Positions 7,693-16,203 of a DNA stretch of 64,000 nt are shown here, in pieces. The DNA is taken from assembly GCF_000349565.1 (NCBI RefSeq), contig NZ_KB714628.1, positions 243,023 through 307,022 of the forward strand, given 5' to 3'. The position numbers and the translations under genes were made by a program. Source of the DNA: Curtobacterium flaccumfaciens UCD-AKU. GTDB lineage: Bacteria; Actinomycetota; Actinomycetes; Actinomycetales; Microbacteriaceae. Position 1 is the first letter of the stretch; each line of letters begins with the position of its first letter. Under the pieces are notes generated by a model. That model worked only from the letters and a program-made list of their open reading frames with translations, made no database searches and was not told where the DNA came from.

Positions 7693-9656
7693 CACCAGAT
7701 GGCGACGCGCTCGGCGGGGTCGAGGTACATCGCGTCCTGCTCGGTCACGCCGAAGGTGTCGTACCAGACGTCGATGTTGCGGACCACCTGGTTGCAGCGG
7801 AACTCGTTCGGCGAGTGCGGGTCGATCGACAGCAGACGCGCAGCCTCTTCCGGTCGGATCGCCATCCGCCAGGCCTGTGCCCAGCTCAGGAAGAAGCGCT
7901 CGGCGCCGGTCAGTCCGTCGACGACCGGGGGCTCCTGACCGTCGAGCGACAGCAGGTACGCCTTCCACGCGATCGACAGGCCACCGAGGTCACCGATGTT
8001 CTCGCCGATCGTCAGGGCACCGTTCACGTGGCTGTCGGGCACCTCGGTCGGCACCAGGGCGTCGTACTGGGCGATGAGGGCCTTCGTGCGCTCCTCGAAC
8101 GCCGCGCGGTCCGCTTCGGTCCACCAGTTCTCGAGCTTGCCGTCGCCGTCGTACTGCGAGCCCTGGTCGTCGAAGCCGTGACCGATCTCGTGCCCGATGA
8201 CGGCACCGATCGCGCCGTAGTTCGCGGCGGCGTCGCGGTCCGCGTCGAAGAACGGGAACTGCAGGATGGCGGCCGGGAAGACGATCTCGTTGAAGCCGGG
8301 GTTGTAGTACGCGTTGATCGTCTGCGGGGTCATGAACCACTCGTCGCGGTCGATCGGCTTGCCGATCTTGCCGAGCTCGCGGTCGACCTGGAACGAGGCG
8401 ACGGCGCGGACGTTCGCGACCAGGTCGTCGGCGCGGACGGGCAGCGCCGAGTAGTCGCGCCACTTCACCGGGTAGCCGATCTTCGGCGTGAACTTGTCGA
8501 GCTTGTCGAGCGCACGGGCACGGGTCTCGTCGGTCATCCAGTCGAGCGCCGTGATGCTCTGCCGGTACGCCTCGACCAGGTTGGCGACGAGGTCGTCCAT
8601 CTTCGCCTTCGAGGTCTCGTCGAAGTGCTCCTGCACGTAGATGCGGCCGACGGCCTCGCCCATCGCACCCTCGACCAGCGAGACGCCACGCTTCCAGCGC
8701 TCGCGCTGCTTGGGCGCACCGGTGAGTGCGGTGCCGTAGAACGAGAAGTTCGTGGCCGAGAACGCGCTCGTCAGGTACGCGGCGGAGCCGCGGATGACCT
8801 GCCAGCGCAGCCAGTCCTTCCAGACCTCGAGCGGCTGGTCGTTCAGCAGGTCGGCCAGGCCGGTGATGAACGAGGGCTCGCGCACCACGACGGTCTCGAA
8901 CGCACCGGCGGGGGCGTCGATGGCCTGCCACCAGGTCTGCAGGTCGACGCCCTTCGCGAGCGCGGCGACCTCGGCCCACGGCAGCTTGTTGTAGGTCTTC
9001 TGGCTGTCACGGGTGGTGACGTTGTCCCAGTGCTTCGACGCCAGCGCCGTCTCGAGTGCGACGACGTGCTCGGTGCGGGCGCCGCCGTCGTCGAACCCGG
9101 CGAGCGGGAACATCGCCGCGACGAACTCGCGGTACTTCTCGCGGATGTCGGCGAACCGCTCTTCGCGGTAGTACGACTCGTCGGGCAGCCCGAGGCCGGA
9201 CTGCTCCAGGAACACGACGTAGGACTCGGGGTCGCCCGGGTCGTTGTCGACGAAGAGTTGCAGGAAGCTCGGCAGGCCGAGGCGCTCGAAGCGGCCCACG
9301 GCGGCGATGACCTCGGGCACGGAGTCGATGGCGGTGATCTCGGCGAGCAGGTGCTCGATCGGCGCGGTGCCGAGCTCCTCGAGGCGCGCTTCGTCGGTGA
9401 ACGAGGTGAAGAGGTCACCGACCTTGCGCTCCTCGGTGCCGGGGGCGGCCTGCTGCGAGCGCTCGATGATGTCGCGCACGGCGATCTCGGCGGCTTCGGC
9501 GAGCACCGTGAAGGAGCCGTACCGGGCCTTGTCGTCGGGGATCGGCGTCGCCTCGATCCAGGTCCCGTTCACGTGGCGGTACAGGTCGTCCTGGGGGCGC
9601 ACCGCTGGGTCGAGTTCGTCAGTGTGGATGCCGGAGGCACGTGCGACGTCGGTCAT
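7692..9656 (-). CDS. M13-family zinc metallopeptidase (PepO/neprilysin type)
   Basis: This 654-aa peptidase cleaves short peptides and belongs to the neprilysin family. The zinc site is complete: VIGHEIGHGFD (His489, Glu490, His493) and ENIGDLGG with the third ligand Glu552. The conserved substrate-binding NAYYNP motif precedes the zinc site. No signal peptide is visible, as is usual for bacterial PepO. The start was moved to the second ATG (9654-9656), which begins MTDVARASGI. An in-frame ATG 27 bases upstream adds only a short hydrophobic leader that is not needed. The gene diverges from the UraA-type permease, with 81 bases between, and leads a two-gene operon with the beta-lactamase-like protein. 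Confidence 0.92.
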   Translation of the reverse strand: MTDVARASGIHTDELDPAVRPQDDLYRHVNGTWIEATPIPDDKARYGSFTVLAEAAEIAVRDIIERSQQAAPGTEERKVGDLFTSFTDEARLEELGTAPIEHLLAEITAIDSVPEVIAAVGRFERLGLPSFLQLFVDNDPGDPESYVVFLEQSGLGLPDESYYREERFADIREKYREFVAAMFPLAGFDDGGARTEHVVALETALASKHWDNVTTRDSQKTYNKLPWAEVAALAKGVDLQTWWQAIDAPAGAFETVVVREPSFITGLADLLNDQPLEVWKDWLRWQVIRGSAAYLTSAFSATNFSFYGTALTGAPKQRERWKRGVSLVEGAMGEAVGRIYVQEHFDETSKAKMDDLVANLVEAYRQSITALDWMTDETRARALDKLDKFTPKIGYPVKWRDYSALPVRADDLVANVRAVASFQVDRELGKIGKPIDRDEWFMTPQTINAYYNPGFNEIVFPAAILQFPFFDADRDAAANYGAIGAVIGHEIGHGFDDQGSQYDGDGKLENWWTEADRAAFEERTKALIAQYDALVPTEVPDSHVNGALTIGENIGDLGGLSIAWKAYLLSLDGQEPPVVDGLTGAERFFLSWAQAWRMAIRPEEAARLLSIDPHSPNEFRCNQVVRNIDVWYDTFGVTEQDAMYLDPAERVAIW

Positions 9657-9737
9657 GCGGTCCACGATAGCCACCGACCCCATGGGGCAGGTCGATCCGG
9701 GTCGTCACCGGCACACGGCTGCCGGTACGGTCATCGC

Positions 9738-11075
9738 ATGGGACTTCCGTGGAAGCTGCACGGCGACGGCAAGACCGTCTCCGCGACGACGATCGTGGCA
9801 CCCGACGAACGGCTCACCTGGCCCCGGACGATCGGCCTCGGTGTGCAGCACGTCGTCGCGATGTTCGGCGCCACGTTCCTGGTGCCCCTGATCACCGGCT
9901 TCCCGCCGTCGACGACGCTGCTGTTCAGCGGCATCGGCACGATCCTGTTCCTGCTCATCACGGGCAACCGCCTGCCGAGCTACCTCGGCTCGTCGTTCGC
10001 GTTCATCGCCCCGATCGGTGCGGCGACCAAGATCGGCGGCATCCCGCTCGCCCTGTCCGGCATCATCGTCGTCGGTGCGCTGCTCGCGATCGTCGGGCTC
10101 GTCGTGCACCTGGCCGGTGCCGGCTGGATCGACCGGCTGATGCCCCCGGTGGTCTCCGGCGCGATCGTCGCCCTGATCGGCTTCAACCTGGCTCCGGCGG
10201 CCCGCGACAACTTCACGGCGGCCCCGGTCATCGCGCTCATCACCCTCGCGGCGATCATCCTGGTCACGGTCCTGTTCAAGGGCCTGATCGGCCGGCTGTC
10301 GATCGTCATCGGTGTGCTCGTCGGGTACATCGCGGCGCTCATCGGTGGCCAGGTCGACTTCTCGAAGGTCGACGCAGCACCGTGGATCGGTCTGCCGGAG
10401 TTCACCGCTCCCGCGTTCGACCCGTCGCAGCTCGCGATCTACCTGGCGTTCGTGCCGGTCGTCCTGGCACTGGTCGCCGAGAACGTCGGCCACGTCAAGG
10501 GCGTCGGGCAGCTGACCGGCCGTGACCTCACGCCGCTCACCGGTCGCGCGCTCTTCGCCGACGGCATCTCGACCGTGCTGGCCGGCGTCGGCGGCGGCTC
10601 CGCCACCACCACCTACGGCGAGAACATCGGCGTCATGGCCGCCACCCGCGTCTTCTCCACCGCCGCCTACTGGGTCGCCGCGATCGCGGCCGTCCTGCTC
10701 GGTCTGTCGCCGAAGATCGGCGCCGTCATCTCCTCGGTGCCGGCCGGCGTACTCGGCGGCGCCACCACCGCGCTCTACGGCCTGATCGGCGTCATCGGCA
10801 TCCGGATCTGGGTCGAGAACCGCGTCGACTTCTCGAAGCCGAAGAACCAGCTGACCGCCGGCATCGCCCTGATCATCGGAATCGCGAACTTCACGTTCAC
10901 CTTCGGCCAGGCCAGCTTCGGCGGCATCATCGTGGGCACCATCGCCGCGATCGTCGTCTACCACGTGATGGACGTCATCGGCCGGGTCCGCGGCACCGAC
11001 GAGCCCTCGACCGAGGCCGCCGACCCCGCACACGCCGCCACCGGCGCCGTCCCCGCGGAACCGCGCGCCGACTGA
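9738..11075 (+). CDS. UraA/NCS2-type uracil or xanthine permease
   Basis: This is a 445-aa multi-pass membrane transporter of the nucleobase:cation symporter-2 family, which takes up uracil or other nucleobases with protons. The protein has about 12-14 hydrophobic segments, the N-terminal motif GVQHVVAMFGATFLVPLITG, and the family signature ALVAENVGHVKGVGQ near residue 245. A second motif, GGSATTTYGENIGVMA, lies about 50 residues later. The transmembrane-10 ATTTYGEN segment is closer to UraA than to xanthine carriers. The start ATG at 9738 follows a short spacer from the divergent M13 peptidase. A polar, Ala/Glu-rich cytoplasmic tail ends the protein, followed by a strong hairpin. Confidence 0.9.
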   Translation: MGLPWKLHGDGKTVSATTIVAPDERLTWPRTIGLGVQHVVAMFGATFLVPLITGFPPSTTLLFSGIGTILFLLITGNRLPSYLGSSFAFIAPIGAATKIGGIPLALSGIIVVGALLAIVGLVVHLAGAGWIDRLMPPVVSGAIVALIGFNLAPAARDNFTAAPVIALITLAAIILVTVLFKGLIGRLSIVIGVLVGYIAALIGGQVDFSKVDAAPWIGLPEFTAPAFDPSQLAIYLAFVPVVLALVAENVGHVKGVGQLTGRDLTPLTGRALFADGISTVLAGVGGGSATTTYGENIGVMAATRVFSTAAYWVAAIAAVLLGLSPKIGAVISSVPAGVLGGATTALYGLIGVIGIRIWVENRVDFSKPKNQLTAGIALIIGIANFTFTFGQASFGGIIVGTIAAIVVYHVMDVIGRVRGTDEPSTEAADPAHAATGAVPAEPRAD

Positions 11076-11125
11076 CGCGAGTCGTCGGCCGGAACGCGCG
11101 TCCGGCCTGACGACGTGGGACCACC

Positions 11126-11167
11126 GGACTGGAGGCCCGTGGCGGCGCCGCCACTGGCCTCCAGTCC
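11126..11167. terminator. GC-rich hairpin, GGAGGCCCGTGG family
   Basis: Arms 11126-11137 and 11156-11167 (GGACTGGAGGCC and its complement) are perfect, and an inner GTGGCGG/CCGCCAC pair extends the stem. It lies 50 bases behind the UraA-type permease and before the MATE gene. It shares the core GGAGGCCCGTGG with hairpins at 42031-42080 and 48423-48466. There is no long T-tract. Confidence 0.7.
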
Positions 11168-11232
11168 GTCACGGGGTCGCGCCCACCCGCCTGGTGACCA
11201 CGACGGGTCGGCATCGCCGACAGAATGGGTCG

Positions 11233-12567
11233 GTGCACCGACCGACGCGACCCGCTGTGACCGCTGAGCGGCGCGCGGTCGACCGCGACATCGTGCGGCT
11301 GGCGGTGCCGGCGCTCGGAGCGCTCGTGGTCGAGCCGCTGTTCCTGCTGACGGACACTGCACTCGTCGGGCACCTCGGGGCGACGCCGCTGGCGGCCGTC
11401 GGGCTCGCGAGCGCCGTGCTGTCGACGGTGACCGGGCTGCTGGTGTTCCTGGCGTACTCGACGACCCCGGCCGTGGCACGGGCGCTCGGTGGTGGCGACC
11501 GTCGCGGAGCCGTGCACGCGGGCATCGACGGGATGTGGCTCGCGCTCGTGCTGGGGGTGGTGCTGGCGCTGGTCGGGTGGCCGCTCGCCGGGCCGCTCGT
11601 CGACCTGTTCGGCGCCTCGGCCGAGGTGTCGGCCGCCGCGACCGCGTACCTGACCATCTCGCTGATCGGGCTGCCCGGCATCCTGGTGGTGACCGCCTCG
11701 ACCGGGCTGCTGCGTGGGCTGCAGGACACGAAGACCCCGCTCGTCGTCGCGACCATCGGGTTCGTCGCGAACGGGCTGCTCAACGCCGTCCTGATCTACG
11801 GCGCCGGCTGGGGCGTCGAGGGATCCGCCGCCGGCACCGTCATCGTGCAGTGGGCGATGGCCGTCGTCTACGTGCGCATCGCGGTGCGGGCCGCTCGGTC
11901 GTCGGGGGCGCCGCTGCGACCCGGCGCCTCGGGCGTCGCACGAGCACTGCGGTCGGGGGCGTGGCTGTTCCTGCGGACCGCGTCGCTGCGGATCGCGATG
12001 CTCGCGACCGTCGGCGCAGCTGCCGGGCTGGGAACCACCGGGCTGGCGACGACGCAGGTCGGGCTGACCGTCTTCTCGACGCTGGCGTTCGCGCTCGACG
12101 CCCTGGCGATCGCCGGGCAGGCGCTCGTCGGGCACGGGCTCGGCGGGCGTGACCCGGAGCGGGTGCGACTGGTGACGCGACGGCTCGTGCTGCTCGGGAT
12201 CGCCGGCGGTGTGCTGCTCGGGGTGCTGACCCTGGCGGTGAGCGGCGTGCTCGGGCCGGCGTTCTCGGACTCGCAGGCGGTGCGGGACGCCCTGCCCGTC
12301 GTGCTGGTGCTCATCGCCGTCGGGATGCCCGTCGCCGGGTACGTCTTCGTGCTCGACGGGGTGCTGATCGGCGCCGGCGATGCGCGGTACCTGGCCATCG
12401 CCGGAGGCGTGAACCTCGTCGTGTACCTGCCGCTGCTCTGGTGGGCCGGCGGCACGCTCGCGGGGCTGTGGGCGGCCTTCGCCCTCGGGTACATCGGGGT
12501 CCGGGCGGTGACGCTCGGGGTGCGGGCGCACCGGCGCGGCTGGGTGGAACAGGCGTTGGCGCGGTGA
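11233..12567 (+). CDS. MATE-family efflux transporter (DinF-like)
   Basis: This 444-aa integral membrane protein belongs to the multidrug and toxin extrusion family. It has about 12 hydrophobic segments in two similar halves. The N-terminal half carries the motif PALGALVVEPLFLLTDTALVGHLG, typical of DinF-like MATE proteins. The second half begins with a Gln-containing segment (TGLATTQVGLTVFSTLAFALD). I use the GTG at 11233; an in-frame ATG 39 bases upstream would add an unrelated polar leader. The last codons overlap the start of the next transporter gene (GTGA), so the two are coupled. The exported substrate cannot be predicted. Confidence 0.88.
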   Translation: MHRPTRPAVTAERRAVDRDIVRLAVPALGALVVEPLFLLTDTALVGHLGATPLAAVGLASAVLSTVTGLLVFLAYSTTPAVARALGGGDRRGAVHAGIDGMWLALVLGVVLALVGWPLAGPLVDLFGASAEVSAAATAYLTISLIGLPGILVVTASTGLLRGLQDTKTPLVVATIGFVANGLLNAVLIYGAGWGVEGSAAGTVIVQWAMAVVYVRIAVRAARSSGAPLRPGASGVARALRSGAWLFLRTASLRIAMLATVGAAAGLGTTGLATTQVGLTVFSTLAFALDALAIAGQALVGHGLGGRDPERVRLVTRRLVLLGIAGGVLLGVLTLAVSGVLGPAFSDSQAVRDALPVVLVLIAVGMPVAGYVFVLDGVLIGAGDARYLAIAGGVNLVVYLPLLWWAGGTLAGLWAAFALGYIGVRAVTLGVRAHRRGWVEQALAR

Positions 12568-13856
12568 GCGGGTCTTCTCCGGCTGGGCCCGCTTCGACCG
12601 CCGGGTCTGATTCTCCTGCGGCGCCGTCGTCTTCGGTGGCCTCGTCCGCCGTGCTCGCCACGGTCGGCATCGGGGTGCAGGGCGTCGCGAAGCTGCTCGT
12701 GACCGTCGTCGTCGGGCGGGTGTTCGGCACCGAGACCCTCGGGCAGACCACGGCGCTGCTGTCGCTCTCGGTGTTCGTCGCGCTGCTCTGGCCGAACGCC
12801 GCGGGCAACACTGCATCGCGGTTCCTGGCGATCGCGCTGCGGGGTCGGCGGTCGGACGCCGCAGTGAACCGGCTGCTCGGGGTCTCGATGTTGGTGTCGA
12901 GCGTGGTGCTCGCGGCGGTCACCGTGCCGATCGCGCTGGCCTGGGGCAACGGCCCCGGCATGGTGCTCGGTGGTGCCGCGGTCGTCGTCGGCTACGGCCT
13001 CTACTGCTACGCCCGCGGCGCGCAGCTCGGCTACGACCGGGCACCCCGGGTCGCGCTGTGGGACTCCGTGACGAGCGTCCTGGCGCTCGGGCTGCTCGTC
13101 GTGGCCTGTGTCGCGCGGCTCGAGCCCTTCGTGCTGCTGCCCCTGGCCATCGGGTACACGGTGTTCGCGATCGCCTGCTGGCCGCGGGGCAACGGCTTCG
13201 CGCCTGCTTCGCGCGAGCCCGCCGCCGGGGTGCTCGGGTTCGCAGCGTGGAACGTGCTGGCGGTGGTGACCTCGAACGGGTTGCTGCAGTTGACGATGAT
13301 CTCCGCGCAGGTGACGTCGTCGGCGCACGACGCCGGTGTCTACGCGGCCGCCTTCACCCTGGCGACGCCGGCGTCGATGCTCGGGCAGGCGTTGGGGCAG
13401 GTGCTCGTGCCGGCGTTCGCACACCGGACCGATGGTGGATCGTTGCGCTCCCGCGGTGCGCTGCTGCTCGTCGTCGGGTTCGCTGCGGCATCCGCCGTCG
13501 TGTTCGGCCTGATCGCTCTGCTCGCCGGGTGGTTCCTGCCGATCGTCTACCCCGCCGAGGGTGCTGCTGCTGTCGCTGACCTGCGGTACCTGATGGTCGC
13601 GGTGTGGGTGTTCACCGTCGGGCTCGTGCCGGCGGCGTTGCTGCTCGCCGCTGGACGCTCGCGCCAGGTTGCCCTTGCCTCGGTCGCCGGGTTCGTCGTC
13701 GGGGCTGGGCTCATGGCGGTGCTCGGACCCGTCGCAGGTGTCGCGGGCGGCACCACGGGGTTCTTGGTCGGGAGTGCGGTTAACCTGGTCGCGGTGGTGG
13801 GGCTCGGGGTGCGCACCAGCGCCGTGCCTCGACAATCCGTCGGGAATGTCGCATGA
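12564..13856 (+). CDS. Polysaccharide flippase-type membrane protein (MOP superfamily)
   Basis: This 430-aa protein starts with a Ser/Pro/Ala-rich leader, followed by about 12 membrane segments. The pattern (GIGVQGVAKLLVTVVVGRVFG, then FVALLWPNAAGNTASRF) resembles Wzx/oligosaccharide flippases of the MOP superfamily, which also contains MATE. The start is the GTG at 12564, inside the stop of the upstream MATE gene. The stop overlaps the ATG of the next lipoprotein, so three genes are probably one transcript. A role in moving a lipid-linked glycan is inferred from family and from the GT39 glycosyltransferase just beyond, on the other strand. Confidence 0.78.
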   Translation: MSGSSPAGPASTAGSDSPAAPSSSVASSAVLATVGIGVQGVAKLLVTVVVGRVFGTETLGQTTALLSLSVFVALLWPNAAGNTASRFLAIALRGRRSDAAVNRLLGVSMLVSSVVLAAVTVPIALAWGNGPGMVLGGAAVVVGYGLYCYARGAQLGYDRAPRVALWDSVTSVLALGLLVVACVARLEPFVLLPLAIGYTVFAIACWPRGNGFAPASREPAAGVLGFAAWNVLAVVTSNGLLQLTMISAQVTSSAHDAGVYAAAFTLATPASMLGQALGQVLVPAFAHRTDGGSLRSRGALLLVVGFAAASAVVFGLIALLAGWFLPIVYPAEGAAAVADLRYLMVAVWVFTVGLVPAALLLAAGRSRQVALASVAGFVVGAGLMAVLGPVAGVAGGTTGFLVGSAVNLVAVVGLGVRTSAVPRQSVGNVA

Positions 13857-14278
13857 AGCTCGCACGGAACCACTCGCGGACCCCGCTGCTCACGAGCATC
13901 GGGATCGTCGCCGCGGTCGCGTTGGCCGGCTGCTCCGGACACAACGTCCCGACCGATGTCGGAGGCGAACCCTCCGACGCCTCGGAGACCGCCGCGAGAC
14001 AAGCAGCGGTCGAGGGTCTCGAGGAGCACGACGAACACCGCTTCGTGTCGGCGGTGGGACAGGATCAGCGTTCCGGCGCGGTCACGGCGTGGAAGGTCTG
14101 CGAGCCGCTCCTGACACCGGGTGCGAAGGTCACCTCGAACGATGCGGTGATGACGACCATCGTCGGCGTCTTCGTGCACCCTGCCGACAAGCGGGCGAAG
14201 GACTGCTGGGTCACGCTGTCGTGGACAGAAGGTCAGGGGTGGAGCATGACGGCTGAACTGTCCGCCGCCGACGACTAG
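13853..14278 (+). CDS. Small lipoprotein of unknown function
   Basis: This 141-aa product has a basic n-region, a hydrophobic core and VALAGC, placing the lipidated residue at Cys27. The mature part is soluble, with cysteines in WKVCEPL and AKDCWVT that may form a disulfide. No domain is recognised. The ATG overlaps the stop of the flippase-like gene (ATGA), the strongest hint to its role: a surface component working with the polysaccharide export genes. It is the last gene before a convergent glycosyltransferase. Confidence 0.75.
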   Translation: MKLARNHSRTPLLTSIGIVAAVALAGCSGHNVPTDVGGEPSDASETAARQAAVEGLEEHDEHRFVSAVGQDQRSGAVTAWKVCEPLLTPGAKVTSNDAVMTTIVGVFVHPADKRAKDCWVTLSWTEGQGWSMTAELSAADD

Positions 14279-14336
14279 GCCGCACTCGCTTCGTGCGCGG
14301 GAGCCCGTGGCCGTGGCCGTGGTTCGGCGAGCTCCC

Positions 14337-14361
14337 TCGACCCCGCCGGTCAGGGGGTCGA
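14337..14361. terminator. Convergent-gene hairpin
   Basis: An 8-bp perfect stem (TCGACCCC at 14337-14344, complement at 14354-14361) with a 9-base loop lies between the lipoprotein stop and the convergent glycosyltransferase stop. It is probably a two-way terminator, although no T-run is present. Confidence 0.45.
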
Positions 14362-14371
14362 TGCTGCGCCG

Positions 14372-15880
14372 CTACGGGACCAGTTCGAGCACGCCGTCAC
14401 GCTCCCGGATCGAACCGTGCTCGGGGATCCACACCTGGAGCTCGTCGACGGTGAAGTGCTCGAGCTCGTCGTGGTGGGTGCGGAGGAACGACGCCACCCC
14501 CGGCTGCATCGGGAACCGCCCATCCACGCCCTGGACGACTGCAGTGACGTCGTCGGCGTCGCGCTCCCAGGTCCCACGGGGCGGTGGGAAGTACGGCTTC
14601 CACGCGACGATGTTGTACCCGCCGAACAGGATGGTGCCGTGGTCGACGCCGCGGGCGCGCAGCTCCGCGTCGAGCCGAGCGATGCCGGCGACACGAGCCT
14701 GCGCCACGGCGGCGCCGAGCCGGACGACGGGGGCGACGGCCAGTGCGAGCACCAGGCCCACAGCGGCCACACGGAACAGCGCCTGCCGCCGGCCGGGATG
14801 CCTCGCCGGCCAGCCCGCACGCCCGAAGCCGATCCCGGCGAGGGCGATGAGGAGCGGCATCCACGCGTAGTAGTAGTGCCCGAGCGCGACGTGGGACGAC
14901 GTCAGGAACACGACCTGGGCGCCCAGGCCGATGGCCAGGTACGCCACCAGGCGGTCCGGACGGAACACGAACGCTGCGACCAACCCGATGACCAGGACGA
15001 GGACCAGCCACCGACTCGTGCCCTGTGCGAAGTACACGAAGTTCGCCCACCACGGGGCCGACTGGTACTCGTGTCCGAGCAGCCTGATCGTGTGTCCCGT
15101 CGCGCTGTGCTCCGACTGGAACTGGAGCATGTGCACGAAGCCGCGACCGAGTCCCACCGGCGCGTACAGCAGGACGAACGCGACGATGAAGGTGCCGGCA
15201 GCGATGAGTCCGCCAGTCAGCAGGTCCGACCACCGGCGGAACAGCATCGGCAACGCGATGATCGCGAGCACGACCACGGCCGGCGTCACCTTCGAGGTCA
15301 CCGCGAGTGCGAGCAGCAACCCGGACGCGGCAGCCCAGAGCCAGCGCCGGCGGTCGACGCCGTTCACCCACCGCCACGCCGCGTACATCGCCGCCACCGC
15401 GAAGAACATCATCACCGGCTCGAGCAGGGCCGTGCGGTCCATCCTCGTCGCCACACCCGACCCCGGATCCGCCCAGGCGATGCCGTTGGCCCGTGGGGTC
15501 AGCCACCAGAGCGCAGCCGTGATCAGCGCCGCCCAGAAGCCGACGGACCGCCGGAACCACAGGAAGAAGACCAGTCCGATGCCGAACGAAGCGGTCGCTG
15601 CGACGTAGCGCGGGCCGAGCGGTCCAGGCCCGCCGAGGGCGAGTTCGGCGAGCCCGAACAGGTACTTCGCGGTCGGCGGGTGCTCGAGGTTCCGGATGAA
15701 GACGCCGTGGACGTACTCCCACCCGGAGACGACGTACACGTCCTCGTCGACGTCCACACGCTGCCGACCGACGTGCCAGTACGCGAACACCAACGCCACA
15801 CCGACCACGATCACGAACATGACGACGCGCAGGAGCTGTTGGCGATCAAGCGATCGTCGAGTGCGATGAGGAGCCGTCAC
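14372..15880 (-). CDS. GT39/ArnT-like membrane glycosyltransferase
   Basis: This is a 502-aa multi-pass protein of the protein-mannosyltransferase / ArnT superfamily (PMT), which transfers sugars from polyprenyl phosphate on the outer face of the membrane. After the first membrane helix comes the extracellular acidic motif VDVDEDVYVVSGWEYVHG, followed by NLEHPPTAKYLFG. This is the classical catalytic DE and HPP loop of the family. About 10-12 further helices follow, then a soluble C-terminal domain of about 90 residues. The start is a GTG at 15878-15880. It converges on the flippase operon, which fits surface glycan or protein O-glycosylation, but acceptor and sugar are unknown. Confidence 0.85.
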   Translation of the reverse strand: MTAPHRTRRSLDRQQLLRVVMFVIVVGVALVFAYWHVGRQRVDVDEDVYVVSGWEYVHGVFIRNLEHPPTAKYLFGLAELALGGPGPLGPRYVAATASFGIGLVFFLWFRRSVGFWAALITAALWWLTPRANGIAWADPGSGVATRMDRTALLEPVMMFFAVAAMYAAWRWVNGVDRRRWLWAAASGLLLALAVTSKVTPAVVVLAIIALPMLFRRWSDLLTGGLIAAGTFIVAFVLLYAPVGLGRGFVHMLQFQSEHSATGHTIRLLGHEYQSAPWWANFVYFAQGTSRWLVLVLVIGLVAAFVFRPDRLVAYLAIGLGAQVVFLTSSHVALGHYYYAWMPLLIALAGIGFGRAGWPARHPGRRQALFRVAAVGLVLALAVAPVVRLGAAVAQARVAGIARLDAELRARGVDHGTILFGGYNIVAWKPYFPPPRGTWERDADDVTAVVQGVDGRFPMQPGVASFLRTHHDELEHFTVDELQVWIPEHGSIRERDGVLELVP

Positions 15881-16203
15881 GACCGTCTAGTCTTCCACGC
15901 ACGCCGACCGCAGCAGCCACGCCACCCCCGACGGACGGACCCGTTTGCCGACCGGCACGACTGCTCGAGCGGCCGGATCAGCAGGGCCGTCCGCGACGCG
16001 TACGTCGCCGCTCACCGACCCCACCCCCGACACGATTCAGCCGGCCATTCCTTCGGGTGACCGGCCGTTCTCGCTGATGCTGACGAAGCGATTTTCTGTG
16101 GAAGCAGCAAGGTTCGCGGCGCGCCGGGAGAACCGGCTACTCTCCAGCCGAGACGACAGTTCACACCGAGGGGCGGTGTGGCTCGTCCGTGAAGTGGGGA
16201 AAA
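15881..16203. promoter_or_regulatory. Divergent intergenic region
   Basis: These 323 bases separate two divergent genes (glycosyltransferase and secreted propeller protein). I see no convincing coding sequence. The right part is less GC-rich (for example ACGAAGCGATTTTCTGTGG), as expected for promoters. No operator-like palindrome was found. Confidence 0.4.

Noticed and set aside
7815-11075. A very long plus-strand frame of over 1000 codons across the M13 gene and into the permease
   Set aside because: Only the last 445 codons (from 9738) are a real permease; the rest is a GC-driven shadow of the minus-strand peptidase.
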